Below are positions 39,242-51,237 of a DNA stretch of 64,000 nucleotides, piece after piece. Source of the stretch: Setaria digitata (lineage: Eukaryota > Nematoda > Chromadorea > Rhabditida > Setariidae); contig RCAB01000039.1 in the NCBI GenBank assembly GCA_003640385.1, positions 186,001 through 250,000 on the forward strand, written 5' to 3'. The number at the start of each line of letters is the position of its first letter. Position 1 is the first letter of the stretch. The notes under the pieces are model-generated. The model was not told where the DNA came from and ran no database searches. It saw nothing but the letters and a program-made list of their open reading frames with translations. The position numbers and the translations under genes were made by a program.

Positions 39242-39705
39242 GTTCACGTCCTGCAAAAAGATGACTACTGCTTAAAGCAATCTGCTTGTTTCATTGTTAT
39301 TGTTGATTTAAAACGAATTATTTTCATGCCATAAAATATCGAAAAATTAAAATCATTTTATTCATTTACTCTCTCTGCCTGTATCCTTTGAAAGTTTCTA
39401 ATCTCAAACTATACGATGGATTGAACCGAAGAGAATCGGGAATACAAAGGAAGCAACTAACCCTATCACACATGCTCGCGTTCACTCTTAATTAGAAACG
39501 ATAAGTTTTCACTACTTTTATAATGTAGAAAAGTGGTAGCACTGTTTAAAAATATTCCATGAGGTATTTCAAGAATCTGCCCATCAATTATCAAATGATT
39601 AATTGAATGGAGCAAATAGTTCCACACAGTGTCTTATCACCAAAACGACTACTCACCGGACAACACGCTCATGGCATTACGTGATGCACACGTACATTCG
39701 ACAGC
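39242..39705. other. Spacer after the membrane-protein gene
   Basis: AT-rich sequence with no supported gene. It holds the 3' flank of the membrane-protein gene and, if the minus-strand reading of the next locus is right, that gene's 3' part. Confidence 0.45.
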
Positions 39706-40100
39706 ATGGAAATAAATCGAACTTGGTCGCTTCACAAACGCGATATTTACTTCAGCTGTCCTACCGCGAAATATCAGTCGGCCTGGCGAGACAACCAAGA
39801 TGAGATAACAAGCGAAAAGGTATTGCATCACTTTCACGGTGAGATTGGTGATGTGTTTGGGTTTTCAGATGTGCGTATTTCTGTCACCTACTTACCAAGT
39901 TTGACCTTTAACCCTAATTCTGTTCTCTGTGCAACAGAACATCACATTCTTCCATTCCTTTCATTTCCTTTGTAGAATTCTGTCCCAACTGTGAATCTTT
40001 GATGGAGACAGAGGGACAGTCCAAAATGCCTCTTCCGCTCCAGTCATTGCGTATTTCAGTTCACCAGTTGGGTAAAGCTATCCATTCTCACCACAACTGA
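39706..40100 (+). CDS. Possible small two-exon gene of unknown function
   Basis: Two exons (39706-39838 and 39976-40100) join in frame across a good donor (G|GTGAGA) and acceptor (CTTTGTAG) to give 85 residues: MEINRTWSLHKRDIYFSCPT, then SEKVLHHFH, then EFCPNCESLMETEGQSK and a Leu/His-rich end. The CPNC pair could be half of a zinc-ribbon. The base composition is less AT-rich than the surroundings, as in exons. The opposite strand also offers a frame (39837-39649) with a signal-peptide-like N-terminus and a strong donor (G|GTGAGT), so the coding strand is undecided. A missing 5' exon is possible. I assign no function. Confidence 0.3.
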
Positions 40101-40284
40101 TTGGTGTCTATCCATTCAGCATCGTAGTCATCTGTCGCAGAGATTTTCGAAATTACTTAGTATTCGGTCAAGAAAATGGAGCGATTTGCAGAACGAAGTC
40201 GTGAGGTTGTAGGAAGCGTTCCAGTCACCGTCAGCACATCACCGCCAAGCTCAAGTTACCAATGCAAAGTTGCATTTCAGCTAT

Positions 40285-40304
40285 TTGTTTTTCTTTTTTT
40301 CTCA
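40285..40304 (+). promoter_or_regulatory. Probable trans-splice acceptor of MED18
   Basis: A long pyrimidine tract ends in CTCAG at 40304. The exon that follows contains in-frame stops or is phase-incompatible with any upstream frame, so a spliced leader is the likely partner. Confidence 0.6.
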
Positions 40305-40342
40305 GATTCATAGCAAATAAACCAACAATACTATTGTCTTCC

Positions 40343-41658
40343 ATGCATGCCTGTGAAGATTGCATCTTTAAGGAATGCATCTTATATGGAAGTGTCCTCA
40401 AAGAACATGAAGAGAAACTTCTACAACGACTACGTGGTCTTTGCGATCCAGGACAACATTCATTCAATGAACACGAAATGGTTTTTAGTCTTAGTTCGTG
40501 AATTTAAACTTGGTTGCAAATTTAAGTATTAAATGGCACAATATTTGAGACGGTCTAGCTCTTATAATGGCAGCCAATAGTTAATATGCTGCATTAGGAA
40601 AATTCGGTTAGATCTTTGAGTCATCAGGAACCTTATATTATCGGTTCTTTCCTCCCCACGTCATCTTTTATGCTTTCTGCTACGTGTAATCTTTTCCAGA
40701 AACGGGCCAGGATCCTGATGTAACAGTTCGCCTAAGGCGAAAATTTGGTGGTCCGGATGCGAACAGTTTCCAGTGGCATTTTCGATATATGGGAGCACCA
40801 GAACCAGACGTTCACTGCCCTACGATTATACGTAAATCCATTGATTCACTGATTTATTCCAGTAATATGATGGAATTTGTAAAAACATTAGGACTAAGGT
40901 GAATTCGAACTTTGCGTTCATTCATTATCAATATTTATCTTTGGTATGCATCATATTTCGAAGGTAAAAAAACAATAAAAATGGAAAGAGAAAGTTTTAT
41001 CTTTTATATGCCACCGACCACTTTGCGATGTGCCGTTTTTTCCCAATTCCTTATATTACGCAACACAGACGCACTTTTCAGAATGGACTATGAATATCTT
41101 ACTAAGGGATATTTGTTCACAAAAGGACATATAAAGGTAAGACAAATGTTGTTTATTTAGTGAGGAAGTTGTTTTTCTTCATCTAGTGAGAATACTTTTG
41201 TCATTCCGACTGTTGAAAGAAACTGTTAGAAGTGAATTTCAGATTATTATTAACAACATTACGCGAACCGAAAAAATAGGAACCTATGATCCTAATGTTC
41301 TGAAACCGTTATCAGATTCATTGTTAATCGAGATGAGCGTTGCTTTACCTGACACCAAAGAGTATATGACAACGGCCAAAGCGCTGCGTTCATTTGCGGA
41401 TCAACTTAGCCCGTAAGATTTTATATTTTAGTCACTGAGATTATTTGTTAATGGCCAAGTCATTGAAGAATTATGTCATACTTCCACTAATTCTAGTTAA
41501 TAATCTAAGAATAGCTGCTGTCACATACCACTGGGTGTGATAAAGAACAATAACTAAGATGGGAAAACAAAGTTAACCCTTATAAGTCATGTAATGGAGG
41601 TTTCTTTTTCAGAATTTGCGATATGCAGAAGGTAGAATACTGGAGGCGATTACAATAA
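40343..41658 (+). CDS. mdt-18: Mediator complex subunit 18
   Basis: Five exons (40343-40493, 40700-40898, 41082-41136, 41243-41412, 41613-41658) encode 206 residues, close to the 208 of human MED18. Conserved blocks are in order: ECILYGSVLKEHEEKLLQRL followed by RGLCD, then NEHEMVFSLK, WHFRYMGAPE, MDYEYLTKGYLFTKGHIK, LSDSLLIEMSVALPD and LRSFADQLSP. MED18 belongs to the Mediator head, pairs with MED20 and contacts RNA polymerase II in the nucleus. The start is the first ATG of the exon, 38 nt behind a TTTTTTTCTCAG acceptor (ending 40304) that fits spliced-leader addition. An upstream ATG frame at 40176 cannot be spliced on in phase. An AATAAA at 41925-41930 may be the poly(A) signal. The symbol follows C. 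elegans nomenclature. Confidence 0.95.
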
Positions 41659-42348
41659 TTTCAGATTTATTCTTTTTATGTTTGTAACTGGAAACAAATG
41701 ATTTTTCCTAAAAAAATTAACGAAGTTTTTTGTCGGAGTGCAAATTACATAAATATCTTTGTACATATTTTGAAAGCTCAAAGAAAAAGATCTGTTTTGG
41801 AGGAAAGTAGAAACGGCATTTGGAATCCAGAATCTAATGTTGGGACTGTAGATAAAAGTGCAGGGATTTCGGAAGAATCTTTTAAGTAAATTATTCAAAT
41901 ATTCAAATCAAATCTGGTCATTTTAATAAAACACGTAAAAAGGAAAAAAAACAGTAAATTCCGCAAGGAAAAGTTGTGGAGATACCCTCATATACGGACA
42001 GGTTTTAGTGATTTTAAAATATGACTTTACCACAAATCAAAAGTTTCGCGGAAAATAAACAAATTTGACATGGAAGGAATTTTTTGTAAAAGAATATTTT
42101 TTTTTTTTTTTTACCTACCAGGCGAACAACCGATTGTGAGATTAAACAATGAGGATGGTAGCTCAGGAACGAGTTGCGTCCTAATATATCAACACAGTTA
42201 AGGGATCGGAAAGCCCCAAAATCGGGGCTCCAAAGGAAGATTAGAAATCCCTTAACATCTGGATATTCTTGATAATTCCTACAAAAGCATTAGTAAAAAA
42301 CTTCACGGAGCGAATAACCCAACAAGTGTGACACGTATTTGAATTAGT
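41659..42348. other. Convergent 3' interval between MED18 and PDCD5
   Basis: This 690-nt interval has no gene. A 63-codon plus-strand frame (41698-41889) and its minus-strand counterpart lack support. It contains the MED18 poly(A) signal and a nested hairpin at 42197-42256. Confidence 0.55.
42197..42256. other. Nested hairpin element, about 60 nt
   Basis: A perfect 10-bp outer stem (GTTAAGGGAT at 42197-42206 with ATCCCTTAAC at 42247-42256) encloses a perfect 6-bp GC-rich hairpin (AGCCCC/GGGGCT around 42212-42228). Both strands can form it. It lies between the 3' ends of two convergent genes. It could be a structured RNA, a 3'-end element or a very small palindromic repeat; no known RNA family was recognised. 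Confidence 0.6.
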
Positions 42349-43357
42349 TCAGTCGGAATCGGAGTCGATCGCTGCGCGTCTTCTATCAAACTATAAATAT
42401 TGAAATTTTCAACATATTGGGGACCTCCCAACAAAATCTTTTCCTAATAAGGGTCGTAAACACAGTCTAGCTTGAAAAGCGCAAGGATAGTTTTAATAGA
42501 TGTACCTTGACAGTTGTTGTTTGTCGAGTATGCTCCGAAAAACGACTCAGAAGCTGCCTTAATGTTTCATCGTCCATCTTACTTACTAACTGCCCCCTCC
42601 TAAATAAAAGAGTTTGAAAGAAATTACTTGAAAAATGGCTGCTTCTTGCCAGAAAGAATACATTAAACAAGTTGGGTTTTCAATGTAAACAAGGAAAACA
42701 AAACAGGGGGAAAATTGGAAGGTCTTACTGTAGCTGGCAGGAATAAAGAAAAAAAACCTAATAAATAGCTGTAAAAAACACGACTACCTTGCCATTTGTA
42801 CGATCATGTTTTCTACCATCTTTGCCTTTTCGGGTTTTGCTGCCGATAAATTGCTTAAACGAGCCATTGCATTTTGATCAAGAACCTAAATTCATATTCT
42901 TGTATGTCGAATACCTAAAAAAGTGAAAATAATCGGCAGAGCTTTTTGAATGCAATAGAAGCACGAACGCCAGTAAAAACGACACAAAAAAAACCTGTGA
43001 AAGAATTGCGTTTTTCATATTTTCCTCCTGTTCAGCAGCTTCCTTTGCTTTTTCAGCTGCTTGAGCATTTCCTGCTCCACCACCCATTTTGTTCTGTAGA
43101 TGCATTTATACATTTTTATTTTGGTGACAAATTTGAATGGAATCCACTTGATAAACAATATAATTAGCAAATATCTGCTGGGACATCCGTCGTAACTCAC
43201 CTTTTAGAAAAGCAGTCATAAGAAACGAGAGTGCTTGTAAATGATTTTCGCAAAGTTTCCAACTATCTGACTTTATCATTAACAAAACGACAAAAATATC
43301 CCAATATAGATGAAGATAATTTACCTCTTGTAATTTTGCTAATCTGTCGTCGGCCAT
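42349..43357 (-). CDS. PDCD5 (programmed cell death 5) homolog
   Basis: Five exons (43357-43325, 43093-42995, 42885-42788, 42599-42506, 42390-42349) encode 121 residues, matching the family length of about 125. Landmarks are [10 protein letters not shown], an Ala/Glu-rich helix ([20 protein letters not shown]), [48 protein letters not shown] and the acidic tail [13 protein letters not shown]. The core fold is a three-helix bundle. In animals PDCD5 is a nuclear and cytosolic protein that binds the TRiC/CCT chaperonin and is linked to apoptosis and beta-tubulin folding. A TCTTTCAG acceptor at 43380 leaves a 22-nt leader before the ATG, which fits trans-splicing. Confidence 0.95.
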
Positions 43358-43379
43358 TTTCCTGGGAATGTCCAATTTT

Positions 43380-43395
43380 CTGAAAGACAGATATC
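43380..43395 (-). promoter_or_regulatory. Probable trans-splice acceptor of PDCD5
   Basis: On the minus strand CTGTCTTTCAG ends at 43380, followed by 22 nt to the ATG at 43357. This matches the TTTCAG nematode consensus very well. Confidence 0.6.
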
Positions 43396-43512
43396 TTTCT
43401 GCGGTACTGATGGAAGTGATTACTGTAGTAACACGACAAACAACATTATGATAAGTCATTCTAAAATGCAAAAATTCGACTGATATACATAACACTATCA
43501 AGCTGCATCCTT

Positions 43513-43737
43513 CTAGTCCGATTCCCTTTGACCTCTACCCGCTGCTAATTGCGGAATACATATGTTACCTGAAGTATAAGTGAAACGCCAAACCCACACG
43601 TCTCTAACTAAAGATAAATTCACTCCACCGGACAAACCAGAGATAGCGAAGTCAACACTTCCAATGAGTTCTCTCACTAGCACTCGGTCGAGAGTAGCAA
43701 TTCGAGCACATCCCCACTGTGCAATCAGGTCGTGTAC
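43513..43737 (-). other. Open exon-like frame upstream of PDCD5
   Basis: After a TCATTTCAG acceptor (ending 43738) the minus strand stays open for 74 codons to a stop at 43513. Part of it reads LIGSVDFAISGLSGGVNLSL. It has no ATG at its start, so it would be the last exon of an upstream gene, but no earlier exon in phase was found before 44470. The 134-nt gap from its stop to the PDCD5 trans-splice site would suit an operon. Chance openness is possible. Confidence 0.2.
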
Positions 43738-44019
43738 CTGAAATGATTTCAGTATTCAGATTCCGATACATGCACTTGACTGTATCAGCCACACACTTAC
43801 ATATGCTAAAATATATTACCCAACACTGAATACGATTTCTCCGTTATCCTTTCCTTATCACTTCGTGCCTAATGAGCCAATTCTAAGGGTAAACAAAAAC
43901 TCATTGATTCATTTAGCATCTATGATTGCTAGAAAATTACTGATAAAGTATCATCAACTACTGAAACTGATAAGTCCTTCCAAACTACTACACAGTTTGC
44001 CTATCAGTATTCAGTATTG

Positions 44020-44309
44020 ATGGAGAATGTTGTTCCTCTTCCAGTCCTTCTCTGCAGTGTTTCCTTCCGAGCATTTTGAAGAAATTAATCGAAATAATCC
44101 GTGCAGTATCTATCAGTCACTCTTTACTGTTTATAAGAATTTTCATTTTCGTAGAACTTTCACCTGATAATGCTTCCTCATCACCTATCACTCCACTGAT
44201 AAGTGATAAAGGCAGAGAATTATTTGCAATAAACAACATTTTGTGCACACTGATAATGGTGTTATATATTTTATATACTAAAGTGGTTAAGTTGTTGCTC
44301 CTGCCATAA
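44020..44309 (+). CDS. Possible small C-terminally anchored membrane protein
   Basis: Two exons (44020-44056 and 44155-44309) join in frame to 63 residues across a 98-nt intron with a TTTTCGTAG acceptor. The N-terminus (MENVVPLPVLLC) leads to a Ser/Pro-rich segment (SPDNASSSPITPLI), and the C-terminus is a single hydrophobic helix (NILCTLIMVLYILYTKVVK) as in tail-anchored proteins. The second exon alone is also open to the left as a 77-codon frame. The donor (A|GTGTTT) is weak and no family is recognised, so this is a candidate only. It sits 170 nt ahead of the protease gene on the same strand. Confidence 0.3.
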
Positions 44310-44478
44310 ATTTCTGCCTAAGAATTCTTTTTTCCAATATCTTCCAAGAGCGAAATGCAATGTCGTGTTGCAAGATTTTTTATTTAAATTTTAGATTAAC
44401 TCTCAAATTTAAAAAAATTTCTAGTTTTAGAATAAGTCATTATTTCCACCGAACAACTGTCAACTACTAGCCAAAATT

Positions 44479-47339
44479 ATGAAGTTGCTTATTATAACTG
44501 CAGCACTGTTTTGCACTGTAGCTACCATGCATCATCAAGTAAGTAAATAAGTTAGTTCTTTTTTTTTACCAAATAAAGCTGCAGTTGTTTAAATGAGATC
44601 TAAAAATGCCTTGCGATATCATCATTGGACTATCTGCTGATTATTTTAACAATTAGCTCATTATTTTAAATTATTTATCAAAGTAATTTGAATTACAGAC
44701 CAGTTTAGCAAGAATTGAAAGCAAGCGGAAAAAACTTTTCAAAAAAGGAATATGGTCAAAACATTTGAAGAAAAAAAATCATTTTCGTGCGACTCGATTG
44801 CGGTCAAAAATAGGGGAACGAGTGAGCAGTCAATTTAGAAGCTTAAATTAATTACAGTTTTAGTAGTTTGCTATTTATTTACTGTTTTCCTCAGAATCTT
44901 TTAATTGTTTCTTACTAAATGTTCAGACCTTCAGAAGCTATTTTCATGACATTTCTGGTATAATATTTCAAAAATAGTTGATAAAAACAGAATTCAAAAT
45001 AACTTCTGGGGTGATTTTTAATCGAAATTTTAGATTTCTGAGATAAAAATTAGACTGCTTTCATCAGATGCGAAAGTTACTAATGTTAAATCGAAACCCT
45101 TCCAGTTTAAATTTGTAAACTTAGACACATAACTAGTGATAGATTGAAGTTTGTGATAAGAAAGAAAGATTAGAACCTATTAGTTTTTCATAAATCATTA
45201 AAAAGGAATGAAAATGAAAAGAAGATTGTGATACTTGGAAAGTTGCAGAATAAAAAAGTATCATCAGATAGTTTCAATCTCTGAAAATGTTTTTTATAGA
45301 ACTTGTGGATGGATAGATTTATTAAGGTTTACGATTATGATGACATGGAATATGTTGCGAATGTATCGTTTGGCACACCTGTTGGGAAGCAGACATTTTT
45401 GGTGGTTTTGGATACAGGCTCATCAAATGTCTGGATTCCAGAAATAAACTGTGCTGGAGAGGATTGTCGAGAAAAGAATCGGTATGATCCATCACTTTCA
45501 AAAACATTCCAAGATGATGGTCGTACTTGGTCGGTTTTGTATGGTGATGGATCTAATGCTCATGGATTGCTTGCTCAAGATTATTTCGCTGTTAGCTAGT
45601 TTCGAATTCTTTTAATTACCTTTCATTAATGTTTCAAAATCCAATTAACGCAATTTATTTGTTTCCGTCTTCCTAATTGGTTCATTCTTGAACTATGTGC
45701 TCTTTCAAAAACCTTTTGCGTCTTTTTTCCTACATTTCTATCCTAGTGTTTTCTGAAATGAACATTATGTGCTATCTTTTTCAAAAATTTTTGTTCTAAT
45801 TAATATAAAATTTTTGTAACAAAAATAATTTTTTAAAAATAATAAGCTTTTATAACAAACAATAGTCTTTTAGAATGCTATGAAACTTGTTAACCTGTCT
45901 TAAGCCAAGTTTTAAACTAGTAATCAATCTTGGAATATAGTAAACTGCTTGGTTACCATATAATCATCGCATGCTAAATGTGGCGATTTTAAGCCGAATA
46001 AAGTTTTCATGCTTGATCTAATTAATACCGCTAAATTAATTGATGTATAAATTTTGCTAAAACGCTGCTATTTCAGTTCGGTCCAGATTCAATTGATTCA
46101 TTGGTAATTCCAAACATAACATTTGGATTGGCTCGGAAATTGAGTGGATTCAAAGAAGATCCAGTTGATGGTATTGTTGGCATGGCCTTTACATCAATTG
46201 CTGTTGAAGGCGTTACACCACCACTGATTGAAGCCATTAATCAGAACATTCTTCAGGCACCTCTTTTCACCGTCTGGCTGAAACATCAGGTAGGATTCTG
46301 ATTGCTCATTGAGTCCTCCTATATGGGATAATTCAGTCTTACACTTGTCACAATCGTACTATCAAAGGATTCCTGAAATTCAGAGTGCTCTTCAAATATG
46401 TCGATTGATCTTTCTTAGAATCAACTTTAAGGGTGCGCAAGAAAACGTTTTTGGTGGTTCATTTTCGTACGGTACGGTGAACAACGTAAACTGTGAGGAA
46501 GTCGTTGCTTACGAACCACTCTCATCGGCGACTTTTTGGCAGTTTCGTTTGCGAGGCGTTAAATGTGGCAAATATTCCATAAGTGGTTCATGGGAAGCCA
46601 TATCTGATACAGGAACGTCATTAATTGCTGGACCGGTTGCTGTTGTTAATCATCTGGGTGAAGTTGTTGGAGCAAAGGTCTAGTTATGATATGCCTATGT
46701 ATAAGTGAATTAATTACTGCAAATAAATGATCTCCTGGCAAACAGACTTGTTGCTAGTAAGCACTTTTACGTGATGCATTACTTGCTGCTTTTCAATTTC
46801 AAAATTTCTAAATTAAGAAATTTGTTTAGTACGAGCAAAAGGAAGATATGTCCTTCATCGAATGTGATGCTGAATCTCCTGCCGTGACGTTAATTATTGG
46901 TTCACATGAATATGACATTAAACCAGAAAATTATATTGTTGAGGTGTGTTTGAAATTTGAATAATTAAATTTGAAAATCAGTTTTTCTTAAAATTTCATT
47001 TTTTTTTTTTATATGAAGCTCAAACAGCAAAACAATCATTTTAGCTTAGGAAAGGTACTTCTAAGCGAATAATAGTAAAAGTAAATTTTAAGTTTTGAAA
47101 TTTGTGGAAAAAAAAAACAAATGTTGTTTACACTACTGATAGTTAATTGTTTTTATTTGGTGATCAGTTATCTTCTAAATTATATTCAGATTGAAAACAA
47201 TACCTGCATTTTTTCATTCTTCGGTCTGGAGGGCAACGGTTTTGGACCATCATGGATATTTGGTGATCCGTTTATCAGACAGTATTGCCAAATTTATGAT
47301 ATCGGTAATCAACGGATTGGCTTTGCACCATCAAAGTAG
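44479..47339 (+). CDS. Pepsin-family (A1) aspartic protease
   Basis: Seven exons (44479-44538, 44699-44821, 45300-45590, 46077-46289, 46432-46677, 46830-46943, 47190-47339), all with phase-0 junctions, encode 398 residues. A signal peptide (MKLLIITAALFCTVATM) precedes a propeptide very rich in Lys/Arg (KRKKLFKKGIWSKHLKKKNH). The mature enzyme starts near YDYDDMEYVANVSFGTP. Both catalytic aspartates are present: LDTGSSNVWIP and ISDTGTSLIAGP. The flap Tyr (VLYGDGS) and the NCAGEDC disulfide loop are kept. WIFGDPFIRQYCQIYD and RIGFAPSK end the protein. It should be a secreted or lysosomal acid endopeptidase; nematode members often act in the gut or in tissue digestion. The exon 3 donor (GCT|GTTAGC) and exon 5 acceptor (TTTAAG) are weak but phase-consistent. 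An AATAAA at 47434-47439 is a likely poly(A) signal. Confidence 0.94.
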
Positions 47340-50300
47340 TTATTCTGATTAAGACATTGATATCTACACTAAGAATTATTCGATTACTTGTTGATTTTAT
47401 TTATAAAAATACCTTCGTGTGTTTGCAAAGGAAAATAAAGATCATTGATAAGGCAAAATATAGCCTAATTGACTTAGTTTCGCACATTAGGAGTATTTTT
47501 AATAGAACATTAAAAGAATGTGACAAGAGCTATTTCGAATGTTTTTATTTGAGCAAATACAGAGGCATGTGATAAAGATAAGTAAATATTGTCTTACCTA
47601 ATTAATTCTTTTGTTACCGATTCAGTTTGAAATGAATAAACAATTTTCAAAATGTGTACGTTTCATTGTCCACTTTTTAATTTCTTTCATTAATTTAACA
47701 GTGTTGACATTGTATGATTTTCCTTTTTTAATATTCACAAGAATTTAATATAAAAATTCGGCTAAAGCTGGCATTTTTCAGATGCAAAACTTTGCAGTCT
47801 AAGTTATGTGAATTTAAAGAGCACCTTTTGAAGCTGAAAAGATTTGAATAAACAAGAAATTTCCTATTAAATCTGAGCGAAGAAAAATGAATGCTGTCAA
47901 ATCTCATCCATGGCTTTACTTTCTAGTGATTTTTTAAAAATGGAAAATTTAAGCTTTAAGCAGAGGCGTGCTGTCACGACAGTTGTTGGGCAAAGTTCTT
48001 AATATAAAATAAAGTAGCTGCTAGAAAGAATTAGAGAAGTCGATTTCTATTACTTTGTAAATCAAATTCACATTTTATTTTGAATTATATCAAGTTCATT
48101 TTCAAAACTATCGACTTTAATTCATGTCCAAATTATTCGCTTAATCCTTAGCATTGCGTGATTGTTTGCTCTTTTCCTTCGTTTTTTTTCTTCTTTTTTC
48201 TTTTTTTTGCGAAACTAGCATTGATGTCAAAACAATTTTTGTCTCGAATTTCGATTGTGTCATAATTATTTCAATATAATTCATTAATTAATGGAAACGA
48301 GAGATTTTAAGTTATGTAAATTTTGAAATGTTTTATACGAGAGGTCTTGATATCTTTACGTCTTCACGTTATTATTAAAAGTGCTTGACTTATAAGGAAT
48401 AGTTTGTGATTGTTAGTCAGTTAGTTTCTCTCAATTCTTCAATTTCTCTTTTGGCCACTTGCTTTGACTCATGACACTTATTGCCCTACTAATTAGAACA
48501 GGACGAAGTTTGAAGTGGGTACATTAAACAAATTAAGCAAACTTTTACTGGCTAATTTTTTATGAATAATTAGTCGCTTTTGCAGGCTACTGTAACGTGA
48601 GATCGAGATCAATACATTTTTCGACTATTTTATCATTTTAAAATTATTTCAGTGTGATTAGTCTATAGGTTAGATTGAAGAAAAAAAATGAGAGAAAGAT
48701 CATCCATCCCATCAATGAATTCTTTTGAAATGACAATTTGCTCCACAATGCAATCATTTTTAATTAGATAAAAATGAGCAAACAAATTTAAAGTAACAAA
48801 AATTTTCCCTGTGGATTCCATATATTTCATTACATCACTTGGTTGCCAGCCGATCGGATATTGGAAATGAATTCTGAAAAAAAAAAAAATAAACCACAGA
48901 GTAGCTACATGAAATTTATTTCAGAAATCTTAAAATATCTTGGAAAAAGTTGGAACTTTTTAGGATTTACAAAAAAATGAAAAATCTAAAATCATACTGA
49001 ATAGTCGGCTGCGACAAAAATATTTGAGCTCTGCGCATTTGCAAATAATTTGTCCTTTACACAATGTATCAGTTTATTTTTTCTCACTTTTTAGAATCAA
49101 ATTTGAACAAAAACGAGGAAAAAAAAAGAAAAAAACGAAATACATTTGGGAGTATTGATCAGAACTCTGATAGCTTTTAAAGTTTTATAGTTTAAATGAA
49201 AAAATGTTTCAGCAATTAAATTTTTCTAATGAGACTAAACTTTAATCTACTAAATTTTCTTCATTATTTAGAACTGCTCAATTTATCATGGTATAAGGAG
49301 TAATCGGTTTGTTTGCTGGTCACCTTGCTCATCTATTTTTTACAATTCTTATATTTCATCCAAAATTAAACACAAAATCTCAATCGTTATCATTGGCTTC
49401 GTTTATCTTTGTTTGGTTCAACTTCTCGTAACCTTTTAATTAGGTGAATCACAGAGCCTTTTAAAGAAATTATCTTTCGGAAAACTTAAAGACTTTTACT
49501 TAAAACCATTATATCATTACATATTTTTTCTTTTCGGTAAGAGTAATAACCCTTTTAGCAAGCTTCAGTATACATTTTCTATGTTATATTAGCGGATGAA
49601 AATTTGGAATTTTACATGTTATTATTATTAGTTATTACCTTTTGCTATAAACAATTGATATCTTCAAATCTGAGCTACAAGATAAACAGTCGAAGTCTTT
49701 GATCAAACATTTACTGTTTGATGAATATTTGACCTAAATTTAACCGGTTAACTTGATTTAATTTATTTAGAACACTGATTTGATCTCGCTAATTAATAAA
49801 CCGATTTGACTCCCAATAAATTGTCTTATAATATTCTTCTTGATCAATTGACCAATTTTTAATTAATTGATTAAATGATAAAAGCAAAGAGATTTTCTAC
49901 AGGAAGATTATCAGTAAAAAATAAAGTGCTCTAAAAGAATCATCATGATGATATCGTAATCAGGTGATGCAGTTAGAAATTTGATAACTGTCAACCTGCT
50001 TGATGTCATCGAACGATAAAACGATGCTAAATAGTCTCAATTTACAATTAAATTTTGTTTGTTGTTTTTGCCCAATTAATTTTGCATTTATTACTCAGCT
50101 TTTCATCAATATTTTCATAAATAACATTAAAGCAATACGAAATAGGAAGAAACACCGTTGTAGGGATTACTTAATGCTAATTATATATCGATAAATTGTT
50201 ATTGAAGTTACCGTTATAATGAATATTGCATCGTCTTACTGTAATATAAATTAGTTCAACAAATTTTCATCAAAAAAGGACCGCTTTTTCTAAATTCTTC

Positions 50301-50432
50301 TAAAATTTTCTTTCTCATCACTGAAATTATAAACAAGAGACATTCCCATGTACAGGTAGGTATCTACACTTATTGTTATCTTCTCAAAATTATTTCTTAC
50401 CCTTTTTTTTTTCCCTATTTTTCTTTTTTTTT

Positions 50433-51237
50433 GAAGATATTCGAAGTAAATTTGTCATCACTTGACGTGAGACACTGCGTGTATTTTTATTAGCAATCTA
50501 TTAAGTGCAAATTCATTTCGTTAATGAACTTTTCAAGAAACATCATCGGTAGTACAACCATATATATGATTACGACAAATTGACATCGAAAACATGCATG
50601 ACTATTTAATAATAACTATATATTGATAATGGTCCTACTGATATGATCAAGATGGTGAGAATGTAGATAATGAGTTTAACAAGGTTAATACGATGTGGAA
50701 TGCTCCTGTTGGATAATGCTGAGAGATATGGTAAGCAGAATGCATTGGTAAGATTTTTCTGAAGTATTGCTAGAAAGAAGATTATAAACTATATTTCAAT
50801 CATTTACTCTGACCTTACCTAGCANTTTCTTTTTTCTTTTTTTTTGAAGATATTCGAAGTAAATTTGTCATCACTTGACGTGAGACACTGCGTGTATTTT
50901 TATTAGCAATCTATTAAGTGCAAATTCATTTCGTTAATGAACTTTTCAAGAAACATCATCGGTAGTACAACCATATATATGATTACGACAAATTGACATC
51001 GAAAACATGCATGACTATTTAATAATAACTATATATTGATAATGGTCCTACTGATATGATCAAGATGGTGAGAATGTAGATAATGAGTTTAACAAGGTTA
51101 ATACGATGTGGAATGCTCCTGTTGGATAATGCTGAGAGATATGGTAAGCAGAATGCATTGGTAAGATTTTTCTGAAGTATTGCTAGAAAGAAGATTATAA
51201 ACTATATTTCAATCATTTACTCTGACCTTACCTAGCA
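50433..51237. repeat. Identical direct duplication flanking an N (probable assembly join)
   Basis: Sequence 50433-50824 recurs at 50846-51237 (offset 413), and no difference was seen by eye over about 392 nt. The only ambiguous base of the window, N at 50825, lies exactly at the junction, next to a T-rich tract shared by both copies. Confidence 0.9.

Noticed and set aside
40176..40310. Upstream exon of MED18 starting MERFAERSREVV
   Set aside because: No donor in this frame has the phase needed to join the MED18 exon, whereas a trans-splice acceptor explains the start.
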